From NCBI GenBank assembly GCA_030837825.1, contig JAUQYB010000091.1, forward strand, positions 104,346 to 168,345: a stretch of DNA of 64,000 nucleotides, read 5' to 3'. Position numbers and translations under genes: made by a program. This document shows, in pieces, positions 17,331 to 26,723 of the stretch. The notes beneath the pieces were generated by a model. The model ran no database searches, was not told the origin of the DNA, and saw only the letters and a list, made by a program, of their open reading frames with translations. Source of the DNA: Albidovulum sp. Lineage in GTDB: Bacteria; Pseudomonadota; Alphaproteobacteria; Rhodobacterales; Rhodobacteraceae. Each line of letters starts with the position of its first letter. The first letter of the stretch is position 1.

Positions 17331-18335
17331 ATGGCTGACGGGACGACGATGCCGCTGAAGGAACTGCTCGAGCACCTCGAACGGCTGGCGAATGCCTCGC
17401 TGCCGCTCTGGCCGGTGCCGGAAGGCGCGCGGGCGCGGCTGATCAACGTGTCGGAGAACGCCACCTACCTTGTCGAGGCGGGGGATTTCCGGTCGATCCT
17501 GCGCATCCACCGGCCAGCCTACCACAGCCGGCGCGGCATCGGCCAGGAACTCGCCTGGTCGCAGGCGCTGGCCGAGGGCGGCACGGTGCTGACCCCGCCG
17601 CCGATCCCGGGCCGGAACGGCGAGCTGGTGCAGGAGGGCCATGCCTCCGGCCTGCCCGAGCCGCGCTACATGGTGATGTTCGCCTTCGCGCCGGGCCGCC
17701 AGCCGGACGAGAACGAGGACCTGACCGCGCCCTTCGAGCGGCTTGGCGCGATCGCCGCGCGGACGCATCTTCATTCGCAAGCCTGGGCGAAGCCCGAGCC
17801 GCTGGAGCGGCTGGTCTGGGATGCCGACGCGGTCTTCGGCCCGAGGGCCAACTGGGGCGACTGGCGCGACGCGCCGAACGTCACGGCGGAGATCCGCGAG
17901 GTGCTGGAACGGTGCGAGGCGCTGGTCTGCCGCCGTCTCGCCGCCTTCGGCAAGGGGCCCGACCGCTACGGCCTCGTCCATGCCGACATGCGTCTGGCGA
18001 ACCTGCTGATCGAGGGTGAGCGGACCACGCTGATCGACTTCGACGACTGCGGCTCGGGCTGGTTCCTCTACGATTTCGCCACCGGCGTGAGCTTCATGGA
18101 GGATCATCCGCAGGTGCCGGCACTGCGCCGCGCCTGGGTAAGGGGCTACCGCTCCGTCCGGCCGCTGTCGGAGGCGGAGGAGGCCGAGATCGACACCTTC
18201 GTCATGCTGCGGCGGATGGCGCTGCTGGCCTGGATCGGCAGCCACATCGAGGCGCCGGAGCCGCAGGCGATGGCGCCGCATTTCGCGCGGAACACGGCGA
18301 AGCTGGCGAAGGCCTACCTTGCGCGCTTCGGCTGA
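17331..18335 (+). CDS. APH-fold phosphotransferase (kinase copy 2)
   Basis: A 334-residue APH/homoserine kinase II-type kinase ending the BMC operon. HADMRLAN (217-224, catalytic D219) and DFDD (236-239) are present. Compared with copy 1 the catalytic loop has HAD instead of HND. It is the probable amino alcohol kinase that feeds the PLP phospho-lyase. No terminal targeting peptide can be claimed, although the N-terminus (LKELLEHLERLA) is helical. It converges on the GntR/FCD regulator gene. Confidence 0.9.
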   Translation: MADGTTMPLKELLEHLERLANASLPLWPVPEGARARLINVSENATYLVEAGDFRSILRIHRPAYHSRRGIGQELAWSQALAEGGTVLTPPPIPGRNGELVQEGHASGLPEPRYMVMFAFAPGRQPDENEDLTAPFERLGAIAARTHLHSQAWAKPEPLERLVWDADAVFGPRANWGDWRDAPNVTAEIREVLERCEALVCRRLAAFGKGPDRYGLVHADMRLANLLIEGERTTLIDFDDCGSGWFLYDFATGVSFMEDHPQVPALRRAWVRGYRSVRPLSEAEEAEIDTFVMLRRMALLAWIGSHIEAPEPQAMAPHFARNTAKLAKAYLARFG

Positions 18336-18390
18336 GCGCGGCACGCGGCGCGGCGGTCACGTCATGTGCCTGCCGGATACCACCCGGACA

Positions 18391-19257
18391 TCATCCCGCC
18401 GCCGGCGTGGCCGGCCGCGCCGCCCCCCTGCGCCCAGCGCGCGGCTTCGTGGCGGTCTTCTGCGGCATCAGGTTCTCGAGGCTTTCGCGGGTCGTGACGA
18501 TATGGCGGCGCATCGCTTCGGCGGCGCGGTCGGGGTCGCCATCGCTGATCGCAGCGAAAATCTCCTCGTGATGCTCGTTGGCGCTGTCTTCCAGCCGCTT
18601 GAAGACCTTGCCGATCGGCAGGAACATCGCGGTGCGCGCGTCCTCGACGGCCTGCTGGATGAGGCGGTTGCCCGAGGCTTCGGCCACGACAAGATGGAAC
18701 TCGGAATCGAGCGCACGGAACCGCGCGATATTGGCCATCGTCGCCCGAAGCTCGGGCGTTTCGCAAAGCTGTCCCATCGCTTTCAGCGCCGAGGCCATGC
18801 GCCGCAACTGGTCCTTGCTGCGGCGTGTCGCGGCAAGGCGCGCGGCCATGCACTCGTTGGCGATCCGGTATTCGTAGATGGCGTCCAGCATCTCGCGCTG
18901 GGCTTCCATGTAGGACTCGACCTCGTGCGGGCGCAGGCCGCTTTGTGCCTTCACCACCAGCCCGCCGGTGGCGCCGCGCTTGACCTGGATCAGGCCCTCG
19001 CCCTCGAGCACGCGCATCGCCTCGCGGATCGTGGTGCGCGAGACCAGCATCTGCGCGGCAAGGTCGCGTTCGGGGGGAAGCTTGTCGCCGGGAACGAAGC
19101 GGCCGAGGAAAATCGCGCGCTTCACCTGTTCCACAACCAGCTCGTAGGCCGCGACCGGGCGGATGCTGTTGATCGCCCCGAGCATGAGCCTGTCAGCCCG
19201 TGTCGCATCGTCGTCCGCGGGATTCGACGCATCGCCCCCAGCCAGTTTCACGGCCAT
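18391..19257 (-). CDS. GntR family regulator with FCD ligand domain
   Basis: A 288-residue FadR-subfamily regulator. The winged helix-turn-helix is about residues 35-95 (GDKLPPERDLAAQMLVSRTT), followed by an all-helical FCD domain with the metal/ligand-binding His and Asp residues of the family. The C-terminus is basic (KPRAGRRGAARP). I chose ATG 19257 because GAGGTAAGG lies just upstream; a longer frame to 19440 would run through the promoter. It diverges from the liv-type importer, and operator-like sites lie in this gap and in the kinase/RidA promoter, so it probably controls both. Confidence 0.9.
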   Translation of the reverse strand: MAVKLAGGDASNPADDDATRADRLMLGAINSIRPVAAYELVVEQVKRAIFLGRFVPGDKLPPERDLAAQMLVSRTTIREAMRVLEGEGLIQVKRGATGGLVVKAQSGLRPHEVESYMEAQREMLDAIYEYRIANECMAARLAATRRSKDQLRRMASALKAMGQLCETPELRATMANIARFRALDSEFHLVVAEASGNRLIQQAVEDARTAMFLPIGKVFKRLEDSANEHHEEIFAAISDGDPDRAAEAMRRHIVTTRESLENLMPQKTATKPRAGRRGAARPATPAAG

Positions 19258-19422
19258 CCTTACCTCACTTGCGGGCGCGTCGATTCGGGATCCTCCACGA
19301 CGAGACGCCCTGTTTTCGCCCGGCTCCACCTGCCCGCTTCGGGGCGCGGATGGCGCCGGGCCTCTTCGCGATCGGTCCGCCGGCACCCCGTGCCGGGGCG
19401 CCATTGGCGCAAGTATATGAAT

Positions 19423-19439
19423 GGTCTGATAATAGAACA
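19423..19439. promoter_or_regulatory. Degenerate operator-like site upstream of the GntR gene
   Basis: TGGTCTGATAATAGAACA repeats the left half of the site at 19531 (GGTCTGAT) but has one base less between the halves and AGAAC instead of AGACC. It lies 166 bp upstream of the GntR start, on the regulator side of the divergent gap, and could serve autoregulation. Confidence 0.35.
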
Positions 19440-19530
19440 ATGGAATTCTCGACCCGTCGACCGCAGGGCCGTTCGGGGCCCGATCCGGGCACCGGCGAGG
19501 CGGAATTTATCGGTTGACTTGTGTTATGAA

Positions 19531-19547
19531 GGTCTGATTACTAGACC
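19531..19547. promoter_or_regulatory. 17-bp palindromic operator before the liv-type operon
   Basis: GGTCTGATTACTAGACC has perfect 5-bp arms around seven bases and fits GGTCY-N7-AGACM. TTGACT at 19514-19519 is a good -35 box and a -10 would fall inside the palindrome, so bound regulator would block the promoter. The GTG start of the first gene is 48 bp downstream. The TGGTC-type half-site resembles that of FadR-family regulators. Between the two sites (19440-19530) I see nothing else notable. Confidence 0.55.
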
Positions 19548-19594
19548 AAAGACCGGCCGGAAAACGGCGGCACTTCCGCACATGGGAGAAGACC

Positions 19595-20419
19595 GTGCCA
19601 CAGGGTAACGCTTCACAAAGGGGGATTCCCCCAACGGAAACGCATGGCAGTCCGCTTGTGGTTTCCGGGGTCTGCAAGAGCTTCGGCGGGCTCCAGGTTC
19701 TGCACGACGTCTCGCTCGACTGCAACCCGGGCGAGATCGTCGGCCTGATCGGGCCGAACGGTGCGGGCAAGTCGACGCTGATCAACGCGATCACCTCGCT
19801 GATGCCGGTTTCGTCGGGCGAGGTGCGGCTGGGGGGCGTGCGCGTCTCCAACACCTCGCCGCAGTTCTGCGCGGCTTCGGGGCTCGGCCGCACCTTCCAG
19901 AACATCCGTCTCTTCACCCGCCTGACGGTGCGCCAGAATGTCGAGGTCGCGCATACCTCAGGGCAACGCGACCGGCCCGAGCTGAGCCGCCGCGTCGACG
20001 TGGCCGCGCTTCTGGACCAGTTCGACCTGACCCGGTTTGCCGACTGGAAGGCCGGCGCGCTGCCCTACGGCAGCCAGCGGCGGCTGGAAATCGTGCGGGC
20101 GCTGGCGCTGGCGCCGGATTTCCTGCTGCTGGACGAGCCCGCCGCCGGGATGAATGCCGGCGAGACCACGGCACTGATCGCCGCGGTCCGCCGCGCCTCG
20201 GGCGACTTCCGCTGCGGCGTCATCGTGATCGACCACGACCTGCGCTTCATCATGACGCTGTGCAGCCGGATCTTCGTGCTGGATGCCGGAAGGATCATTG
20301 CCTCGGGAACACCGGACGAGGTGACGAAGAACCCCAAGGTGATCGAGGTCTACATTGGTCATTCCAGGAAAAGGAAGACCGCATCAACAGAGGAGGAAAA
20401 ACATGGACTGCACTCGTAG
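19595..20419 (+). CDS. livG: Branched-chain amino acid-type ABC ATPase (LivG-like)
   Basis: A 274-residue ATPase of the hydrophobic amino acid transport family. Walker A is GPNGAGKST, the LivG-type GLGRTFQNIRLFTRLTV follows, and Walker B is LLLDEPAAGMN. The signature is degenerate: YGSQRRLEI where LSGGQ-like sequence is usual (LivG proteins commonly have YGQQRRLEI). GTG 19595 follows GGGAGAAG. First gene of an eight-gene operon; it overlaps the binding-protein gene by 17 bp. Confidence 0.92.
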   Translation: MPQGNASQRGIPPTETHGSPLVVSGVCKSFGGLQVLHDVSLDCNPGEIVGLIGPNGAGKSTLINAITSLMPVSSGEVRLGGVRVSNTSPQFCAASGLGRTFQNIRLFTRLTVRQNVEVAHTSGQRDRPELSRRVDVAALLDQFDLTRFADWKAGALPYGSQRRLEIVRALALAPDFLLLDEPAAGMNAGETTALIAAVRRASGDFRCGVIVIDHDLRFIMTLCSRIFVLDAGRIIASGTPDEVTKNPKVIEVYIGHSRKRKTASTEEEKHGLHS

Positions 20420-21566
20420 AAGCAAGCTCGCCGCCCTGCTGGCAGGTGTCGCCCTGGCGCTGCCCGCGCTGCCGGCCGCCGCCGACGAGGAAGGCCTCGT
20501 CATCGGCCATGCCGCCGCCGTCACCGGGCTTCTTGCGCCCTACGACGGCCCGGACGGTGTGGCCTGCCGCGTCGCCCAGATCAACGACGCCGGCGGCATC
20601 CTCGGCAAGCCGGTCACGCTGATGACCCGCGACACCAAGAGCGATCCGGTAACCGCCGCGAACATCGCCCAGGAACTGGTGGACGCCGGCGCCGACGTGC
20701 TCTTCGGCCCTCCGACTGATGACGGGCTGATCCCGATGGCGGGCCTTGCGCTGGCGCAGGGCATCCCGGTGCTTTCGGTCGGCTCGACCCAGCCCGCCTT
20801 CCCCCAGGCCTCCCCGGACAACGGCTATCTGGTGCCCTATGGCGACAACGCCTCGGCCGCGGCCGCGGCGGAACTGGCCTATGCCGCCGGCTACCGCAAG
20901 GCGGCGCTGATGATCGCCCACGACGTGGGCGCCTATTCGCTGGTGACACCGGAATATTTCGCCCAGGCGTTCGAGAAGCTCGGCGGCCAGGTCGTCGGGC
21001 GCGTCTCCTACCACCACGGTCTTGCCGACTATACGCCGCAGGTGACCGAGATCAGCAACATGGCCGACAAGCCGGACGTGATCTTCGGCGCCATCCTGGT
21101 GCCCGATGCCGGCGTGTTCCTGCGCACGCTCGCCAGTTCCGACGTCAACATCCCGGTCTACGGGACCGACGGGTTCGACGACCCGAGCCTGATCCCGGTC
21201 TCCGGTGCCGGTGGCAAGCTTGCAACCTTCATCACCCACGGCTTCCCCGCCGAAGGCAGCGCGCTCAAGGCTTTCTATGACGACTGCGCGGCGCGCGGCT
21301 TCAACGTCCAGAACGTCTTCTTCGGGCTGGGCGGCGAGGCGGTCGACGTGGTCAAGACCGCGGTTGAGGCGGCCGGTTCCTTCGAGCCCGCGGCGATCAA
21401 CGCCGCGATCCGCGAGATCGAGGGGATGAAGGGCATCGTGTCTGACTCGGTGACCTACAAGGGCCAGGCCGGCACCCCCCTGAAGCAGATGGTGGCGCTT
21501 CAGATCAAGGACGGCGCCTTCGTCGAAGTGGCGCGGCCGACGCCGGCCTGGGTGCCTGCCCCGTGA
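20403..21566 (+). CDS. Liv-type periplasmic substrate-binding protein
   Basis: A 387-residue type I periplasmic binding protein with a Sec signal peptide (KLAALLAGVALALPALPAAA) and the LivK/AmiC-like fold (IGHAAAVTGLLAPYDG, QINDAGGILGKPV). ATG 20403 follows GAGGAGG. The ligand is unknown; homologous proteins bind amino acids, amides, urea or aromatic acids. Its place between the two ATPase genes is a slightly unusual order for a liv operon. Confidence 0.92.
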   Translation: MDCTRRSKLAALLAGVALALPALPAAADEEGLVIGHAAAVTGLLAPYDGPDGVACRVAQINDAGGILGKPVTLMTRDTKSDPVTAANIAQELVDAGADVLFGPPTDDGLIPMAGLALAQGIPVLSVGSTQPAFPQASPDNGYLVPYGDNASAAAAAELAYAAGYRKAALMIAHDVGAYSLVTPEYFAQAFEKLGGQVVGRVSYHHGLADYTPQVTEISNMADKPDVIFGAILVPDAGVFLRTLASSDVNIPVYGTDGFDDPSLIPVSGAGGKLATFITHGFPAEGSALKAFYDDCAARGFNVQNVFFGLGGEAVDVVKTAVEAAGSFEPAAINAAIREIEGMKGIVSDSVTYKGQAGTPLKQMVALQIKDGAFVEVARPTPAWVPAP

Positions 21567-22279
21567 TGTTCAAGGCCGAGAACGTATCGGTTTCGTACGG
21601 CCCGATCCGGGCCGTGCGGGACGTGAGCCTTACGGTCGGGGAGGGTGAGATCGTCACCCTCCTCGGACCGAACGGGGCGGGGAAGTCCAGCCTGATCTCG
21701 GCCATCATCGGCCTCGTGCCGAAGACCGGCGGGCGGATCACCTTCCGCGACGAGGATGTGACCGTGCTCGGCACCGAGGCACTGGTCCGCCGCGGCATGA
21801 CGGTGACGCCCGAGGGCCGCCGGGTCTTTGCCGACCTGACGGTGGCGGAAAACCTGCGCCTCGGCGCGGCGACCCGCAGCGACCCCGAAGGGATCGCCGA
21901 GGATACCGAGAAGTTCCTCGAGATGTTCCCGATCCTGCGCAAGCGCTTCCAATCGGCGGCGAAATACCTGTCGGGTGGCGAACAGCAAATGCTGGCAATC
22001 TCGCGTTCGCTGATGTCGCGGCCGAGGTTGCTGATGCTGGACGAGCCTTCGCTGGGCCTTGCCCCCCGCATTGTCGACCAGATCTTCGAATTCCTCGTCC
22101 AGCTCCGCGACTGGGGCGTCACCATGCTCGTGGTCGAACAGAACGCCGGCGAGGTGCTGGAATTCGCCGACCGCGCCTATGTGCTGGCCAGCGGCGCGAT
22201 GCAGTTTTCGGGCACGGCCGAGGATCTGCGTCGCAGCGGCGGCGTGATGGAAATGTATCTCGGGCTGGAGGGGCACTGA
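21563..22279 (+). CDS. livF: Branched-chain amino acid-type ABC ATPase (LivF-like)
   Basis: A 238-residue ATPase with Walker A GPNGAGKSS, signature LSGGEQQMLAISRSL and Walker B LLMLDEPSLGLAP, the typical LivF pattern. It partners the LivG-like ATPase. It starts on the last codon of the binding-protein gene (ATGT overlap). Confidence 0.93.
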   Translation: MMFKAENVSVSYGPIRAVRDVSLTVGEGEIVTLLGPNGAGKSSLISAIIGLVPKTGGRITFRDEDVTVLGTEALVRRGMTVTPEGRRVFADLTVAENLRLGAATRSDPEGIAEDTEKFLEMFPILRKRFQSAAKYLSGGEQQMLAISRSLMSRPRLLMLDEPSLGLAPRIVDQIFEFLVQLRDWGVTMLVVEQNAGEVLEFADRAYVLASGAMQFSGTAEDLRRSGGVMEMYLGLEGH

Positions 22280-22281
22280 GC

Positions 22282-23181
22282 ATGGAGTATCTGCTTCAGC
22301 AATCCATGAACGCGCTCAGCCTCGGTGGCGAATATGCGCTTCTGGCGCTCGGCCTTGCCATCGTGTTTTCGGTCATGGGGCTGGTCAACTTCGCGCACGG
22401 CGACATGATCACCTTCGGCGGCTACACGATGTTCCTTGTCGCGGCGGGACTGGGCATCGCCAATCCGGCGCTCCTTTTGCCGGTGGGGGTGCTTTCGGTG
22501 GTGCTCTTCGCCATGTTCCTGGAGAAGGTTGCGTTCAAGCCCGTCAGGGGCGCGCCGCCGACGACGGGGATGCTCACCGCCTTCGGTGTCTCGATCCTGA
22601 TCCAGAACGTTGCACTGATCTTCGTCGGCACCCGGGCAAAGTCGGTCCCGACGATGGATTTCCTCATCTCGAACGTGACCATCGGCTCGGTCCGCATCCC
22701 GATCGTGCAAATCTTCGAAACCGCCGTCACGTTCATCGCCATCGCCCTGCTCGTCGTCTTCCTGCGGCGCACGACGATCGGCATGGCGATGCGCGCGGCG
22801 GCCAAGGACGTGAGCACGGTGCGGCTGATGGGCGTGCGCGCCGACCGGGTGATCGCAACGGCCTTCGCCATCTCCGGCTTCCTCGCCGGGCTTGCGACCG
22901 TCTTCGTGCTGGCACGGCGCGGCGCGGTCGACCCGTTCATGGGCTTCACGCCGGTGCTCAAGGCCTTCGTCGCGGCGGTGATCGGGGGCTTCGGCAGCCT
23001 GCCCGGCGCGGTGATCGGCGGGCTCGTCCTTGGCGTCGCCGAGGTGATGATGCAGGTCGTGTTGCCCGAAAGCATGGCGGGGTTCCGCGACGCCTTCATC
23101 TTCACCGCGGTCGGCGTGCTGCTCCTGGTCCGTCCGCAGGGCATTCTCGGCGAACGCCCCGACTTCGGAGAAAAATCATGA
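22282..23181 (+). CDS. livH: Liv-type ABC permease (LivH-like)
   Basis: A 299-residue membrane protein with about eight hydrophobic helices and the LivH hallmarks GLVNFAHGDMITFGGY and AVIGGFGSLPGAVIGGL. It forms the translocation channel with the LivM-like permease, whose start overlaps its stop. Confidence 0.93.
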   Translation: MEYLLQQSMNALSLGGEYALLALGLAIVFSVMGLVNFAHGDMITFGGYTMFLVAAGLGIANPALLLPVGVLSVVLFAMFLEKVAFKPVRGAPPTTGMLTAFGVSILIQNVALIFVGTRAKSVPTMDFLISNVTIGSVRIPIVQIFETAVTFIAIALLVVFLRRTTIGMAMRAAAKDVSTVRLMGVRADRVIATAFAISGFLAGLATVFVLARRGAVDPFMGFTPVLKAFVAAVIGGFGSLPGAVIGGLVLGVAEVMMQVVLPESMAGFRDAFIFTAVGVLLLVRPQGILGERPDFGEKS

Positions 23182-24221
23182 CGATCGAAAGACGCGCGCT
23201 GGTCGGTGCGATGGCTCTGGGTCTGTGCATCGCGGTTGCGGGGCTTCTGGTCTGGGGCTTCGCCGCCCCCTATCATCAGCGCCTGTTCTTCACCTTCCTC
23301 GTGAACCTGATCGCCGTGGTGGGGCTGCAGGTGTTCATGGGCAATTCGGACATCACCCATTTCGGCCACGTGGGCTTCATGGGAATATCGGCCTATGTCA
23401 CCGCAATCCTCGCCACGCCGGTCGCGGTGAAGCGTTCGGCGCTCGCGACCGCGCCCTTCGGTGTGAACACGTTCGAGCTTGCACCCCTCGTCGCCGTGGT
23501 CGTCGCCATTCTGATCACGCTTGCGGTGGCCTTTCTCGTCGGGCTGATGATGGTGCGGCAGGCGGGGGTCGCCGCCACGATCGCGACGCTCGCGTTCCTC
23601 GTCATCGTCCATGTCGTGGTGATGAACTGGGTCGACCTGACACGAGGGCCCCGGGCGTTCTACGGAATCCCGCCCAAGGCGACGATCGGCTGGGCTGTGG
23701 CGACCGCGTTCGGCGCGATCGTGCTGGCCCGCGCGTTCCGCGACTCGAAATGGGGCCTGCAACTGCGCGCATCCTCCGAGGACGTGGCGGCGGCAAGCGC
23801 GGTGGGCGTGCCGATCCGCAAGCTGCGGTTCGCGGCCTGGATGCTCAGCGCCCTCATCATGGCGGTCGCGGGCGCGCTGTTCACCCTGTTCGTCGGCACG
23901 ATCAGCCCGAAGAGCTTCTATTTCGACCTGACCTTCCTGACGATAGCGATGCTGATTCTGGGCGGAATGCACAGCGTCACCGGCGCGGTGGTGGGCTGCG
24001 TGATCGTCACCGTGGGCGTCGAAACGATGCGCTTTCTCGAAAGCGGGCCGGCGGTCGCGGGAATGAAGTTGCCCGAGATGTTCGGCCTGACCGGCTTCTT
24101 CCTCGGCCTCGTCATCGTGCTGTCGATGGCCTTCCGGCCCTCGGGTCTGCTCGGGGCCGACGAGATCGACGACATCTGGCACCGCAGGCGCCTGCGCAAG
24201 GCTGGGGTCGAGGTATCGTGA
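23178..24221 (+). CDS. livM: Liv-type ABC permease (LivM-like)
   Basis: A 347-residue second permease. It shows NSDITHFGHVGFMGISAYVT, the region equivalent to LivM's 'G-SLG-AAFMGIGAY', and GGMHSVTGAVVGCVIVTVG near the end. Its TGA overlaps the ATG of the following Cys-rich protein gene, so the unknown gene is tied to this operon. Confidence 0.92.
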   Translation: MTIERRALVGAMALGLCIAVAGLLVWGFAAPYHQRLFFTFLVNLIAVVGLQVFMGNSDITHFGHVGFMGISAYVTAILATPVAVKRSALATAPFGVNTFELAPLVAVVVAILITLAVAFLVGLMMVRQAGVAATIATLAFLVIVHVVVMNWVDLTRGPRAFYGIPPKATIGWAVATAFGAIVLARAFRDSKWGLQLRASSEDVAAASAVGVPIRKLRFAAWMLSALIMAVAGALFTLFVGTISPKSFYFDLTFLTIAMLILGGMHSVTGAVVGCVIVTVGVETMRFLESGPAVAGMKLPEMFGLTGFFLGLVIVLSMAFRPSGLLGADEIDDIWHRRRLRKAGVEVS

Positions 24222-25330
24222 TGGCGCCAGGCCCCACTGTTTCTTCGGCGGGGCCCCTCGTCGAACATCCGGCGACCGGCGCGAAGGTTCGCGCCGGCGG
24301 CTATGCCGATCATGCCGCCTCGAGCTATGAACTGGCCCGCGTGGCGCTGCGCGAGGGGCGGGGTGCGGATGCAGCGGACCTCGCGCGCTATACCGTGCAG
24401 GAGGCTCTGGAAGCCTACGAGCTTTTCACCGCCTGGTGCCGCGAGATTCCGGAATTCCTCGCCATGCGCGGGGTCCCGGCCGCGGCGGTCGCGGCCGATG
24501 CGGCGCGGCTGGCCTCGCTCCGCGCCGGGCCGGACGGGTCGGCCTTCGACGGTGGGGCGGGCTGGGCGCGCTACTGCGGTCTGATCGAGGACTACGCCGC
24601 CGGTGCCGAGGCGGCGAGATGCGATTCCGCGCTTCTGGAGCAGGCGCGCGAGGTGTGGCGCGACACCCATGACCGGCTGTGCGACGGGGTCTATTTCTGG
24701 ATCGACGCGGCCGCCCGGCATCTGGGCGAGGAGATTACCGGCGAGCTGTGGGACCTGCTGATGCAGCCGATGTATGACTACTACATCCGCTACGACACCG
24801 ATGTTCATCCCTGGGCGCGCAGCTTCGACCTGCTCATGCACTATGCGCTCGAGGGGTTGCGCGGCCATCTCAGCGGGCCGGGCCGGAAGGGCTCGATCGA
24901 GGTGGTCGAGGAGGCGGACCGCTGGGCGCTCCGCTTCGATCCCTGCGGCTCAGGCGGGCGGACGCTGCGCGACGATCCCGATAGCGGCGCAGGCCCGCGA
25001 ATGGAGCCGCCCTGGAATCTCGGGGTGACGACGAAGCCGCATGACTGGGCCTGGAACAAGACGGGCATCTGTCTTTACTGCGTCCACTGCTGCCAGCTCA
25101 ACGAACGGATGCCGATGCGCCGCTTCGGCTATCCCACCCGCGTGGTCGAGCCGCCGGTCTGGCCCGAGGCGCGCAATGGCGGAAAATGCACCTGGTATGT
25201 CTACAAGGACCCCACGCTGGTGCCCGATGAGATCTATCGCCGGGTCGGAGCGGTGAAGCCGGTGCGCCTTGGCGGCACGGCGCAGCGGGACGGAAACAGG
25301 AAGGACGGGACCGATGGCAATGGGGGATAG
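24221..25330 (+). CDS. Uncharacterised Cys-rich protein in the liv/ligase operon
   Basis: I do not recognise the function of this 369-residue protein. The first half is helical and rich in Asp/Glu and Trp. The second half has three Cys-containing motifs: DPCGSGGR (240-247), C284-x2-C287-x2-C290-C291 and GGKCTW (C323), plus TTKPHDWAWNK. The Cys spacing suggests a metal or iron-sulfur site. There is no signal peptide or membrane helix, so it is probably cytoplasmic. It overlaps livM (TGATG) and the glutamine-synthetase-like gene (17 bp), so it should act in the same pathway. Confidence 0.85.
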   Translation: MAPGPTVSSAGPLVEHPATGAKVRAGGYADHAASSYELARVALREGRGADAADLARYTVQEALEAYELFTAWCREIPEFLAMRGVPAAAVAADAARLASLRAGPDGSAFDGGAGWARYCGLIEDYAAGAEAARCDSALLEQAREVWRDTHDRLCDGVYFWIDAAARHLGEEITGELWDLLMQPMYDYYIRYDTDVHPWARSFDLLMHYALEGLRGHLSGPGRKGSIEVVEEADRWALRFDPCGSGGRTLRDDPDSGAGPRMEPPWNLGVTTKPHDWAWNKTGICLYCVHCCQLNERMPMRRFGYPTRVVEPPVWPEARNGGKCTWYVYKDPTLVPDEIYRRVGAVKPVRLGGTAQRDGNRKDGTDGNGG

Positions 25331-26696
25331 AGGGGCCGGAAGCGCGCTGGCCGAGCGTGCCGTGGCGGCCATGCAGGCCGGCGAGACCGACCTGGTGCAG
25401 ATGGAGATTCCCGACCTCAACGGTGCGCTTCGCGGCAAGTTCGCCGCCGCCAAGAAGGTCGCCGGCGGAGGCAAAAGCGCGATCTGCACCGTGCTCTACC
25501 AGATGACGCCGGTCGACGATGTCTGGGAATCGCGCCATAGCTCCTACGACAACGGCTTTCCCGACGTGCTGGCGGTGCCGGACCTCTCCACCGCCCGGGT
25601 GCTGCCGTGGCGGCAGGGCATGGGCGCGGTCCTTTACGACGTGGCGTATCCTGACGGCAGGCCCTTTCCCCTGGCACCCCGAAGCGTGCTGCGCCGCGTG
25701 GCCGACCGATTTTCCGGAACCGGCTACACGCCGATGTTCGGCGTCGAATACGAGGCTTTCGTCTTCCATGCCGACCGCGAGATGATGCAGGCGGGTCGCC
25801 ACCACGATCTGACCTCGATCGGCCGGATGGCGAATGCCTACCGGCTGACCCAGGCTGACGAGGCGCGCGAGCTTGGCGCCGAATTCATCCGCCGGATGCG
25901 CGGCATCGGCATCACCGTCGAGGTCTTTCACACCGAGCTTGGCCTCGGCGCGGTCGAATTCGCGATGGCGCCCGCCGGGGCGATGGAGGCGGCCGACAAC
26001 GCCATCCGCGCCAAGACCTATTTCCGCGAGCTTTGCGCGGAAAAGGGCCTGACCGCGAGCTTCATGGCAAAATGGCGCGTGGGCGATTCCGGCTGCGGCG
26101 CCCATGTCCACCAGAGCGTCTGGAAGGACGGCAGGAACCTCTTCCACGACCCGGCGACTGACGGGCTTTCCGAGCTTGGCCACCGCTATCTGGCCGGGAT
26201 GCTGGCGGGCCTTTCGGACTGCGGCGTGATCTTCCGCCCCTATGTGAACTCCTTCCGCCGCTTCAACGTCTCGGCGTGGAGCCCGGAGAACGTCTCCTGG
26301 GGGCACGACAACCGCAGCGCAGCGCTGCGCGTCATCGCCTTCCCCGAGCCGAAGGCCTACCGGATCGAGCATCGGGTGCCCGGCGCCGATGCCAACCCCT
26401 ATCTCTCGATCGCAGCGATGCTGGCGGGCGGGGATCACGGCATCGCCAACGGCCTCGTGCCGCCGCCGGCGGTGCAGGGCAATGCGCTGAAGGCGCCGGA
26501 TGCGCCGCGGCTCGCCGGCACGCTGGGCGAGGCCACGGAGGTGTTCGAGCGTTCGGCCTTCGCCCGCGACTATTTCGGCGACGACTTCGTCGAGCATTTC
26601 GCCGCCTCGCGCCGGGCCGAGCTGCAATACTGGAACGACTGGCTGGCGGCGCAGGTCACCAGCTACGAACTGCTCCGGCATTTCGAGACGAGCTGA
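25314..26696 (+). CDS. Glutamine-synthetase-like gamma-glutamyl ligase
   Basis: A 460-residue glutamine synthetase-fold ligase. Metal-binding EYE (GVEYEAFVF), the HVHQSVWKDGRNLF nucleotide/ammonia site, NSFRRF and NRSAALRV motifs are present. It is shorter in the N-terminal beta-grasp part and divergent from the ammonia-assimilating GlnA; the closest known types are gamma-glutamyl-polyamine/amine ligases such as PuuA and IpuC. It would join glutamate to an amine using ATP; the amine is unknown. Its operon mates are an importer, an unknown Cys-rich protein and a thiolase. ATG 25314 follows AGGAAGGACGGG; ATG 25320 is possible too. Confidence 0.88.
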   Translation: MAMGDRGAGSALAERAVAAMQAGETDLVQMEIPDLNGALRGKFAAAKKVAGGGKSAICTVLYQMTPVDDVWESRHSSYDNGFPDVLAVPDLSTARVLPWRQGMGAVLYDVAYPDGRPFPLAPRSVLRRVADRFSGTGYTPMFGVEYEAFVFHADREMMQAGRHHDLTSIGRMANAYRLTQADEARELGAEFIRRMRGIGITVEVFHTELGLGAVEFAMAPAGAMEAADNAIRAKTYFRELCAEKGLTASFMAKWRVGDSGCGAHVHQSVWKDGRNLFHDPATDGLSELGHRYLAGMLAGLSDCGVIFRPYVNSFRRFNVSAWSPENVSWGHDNRSAALRVIAFPEPKAYRIEHRVPGADANPYLSIAAMLAGGDHGIANGLVPPPAVQGNALKAPDAPRLAGTLGEATEVFERSAFARDYFGDDFVEHFAASRRAELQYWNDWLAAQVTSYELLRHFETS

Positions 26697-26723
26697 TCCG
26701 CCTCAGGCGAAGGAGACGACGAC

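Noticed and set aside
22422..24182. Long His/Arg-rich minus-strand frame opposite livH and livM
   Set aside because: Composition is typical of antisense translation of membrane-protein genes; the plus-strand permeases are unambiguous.
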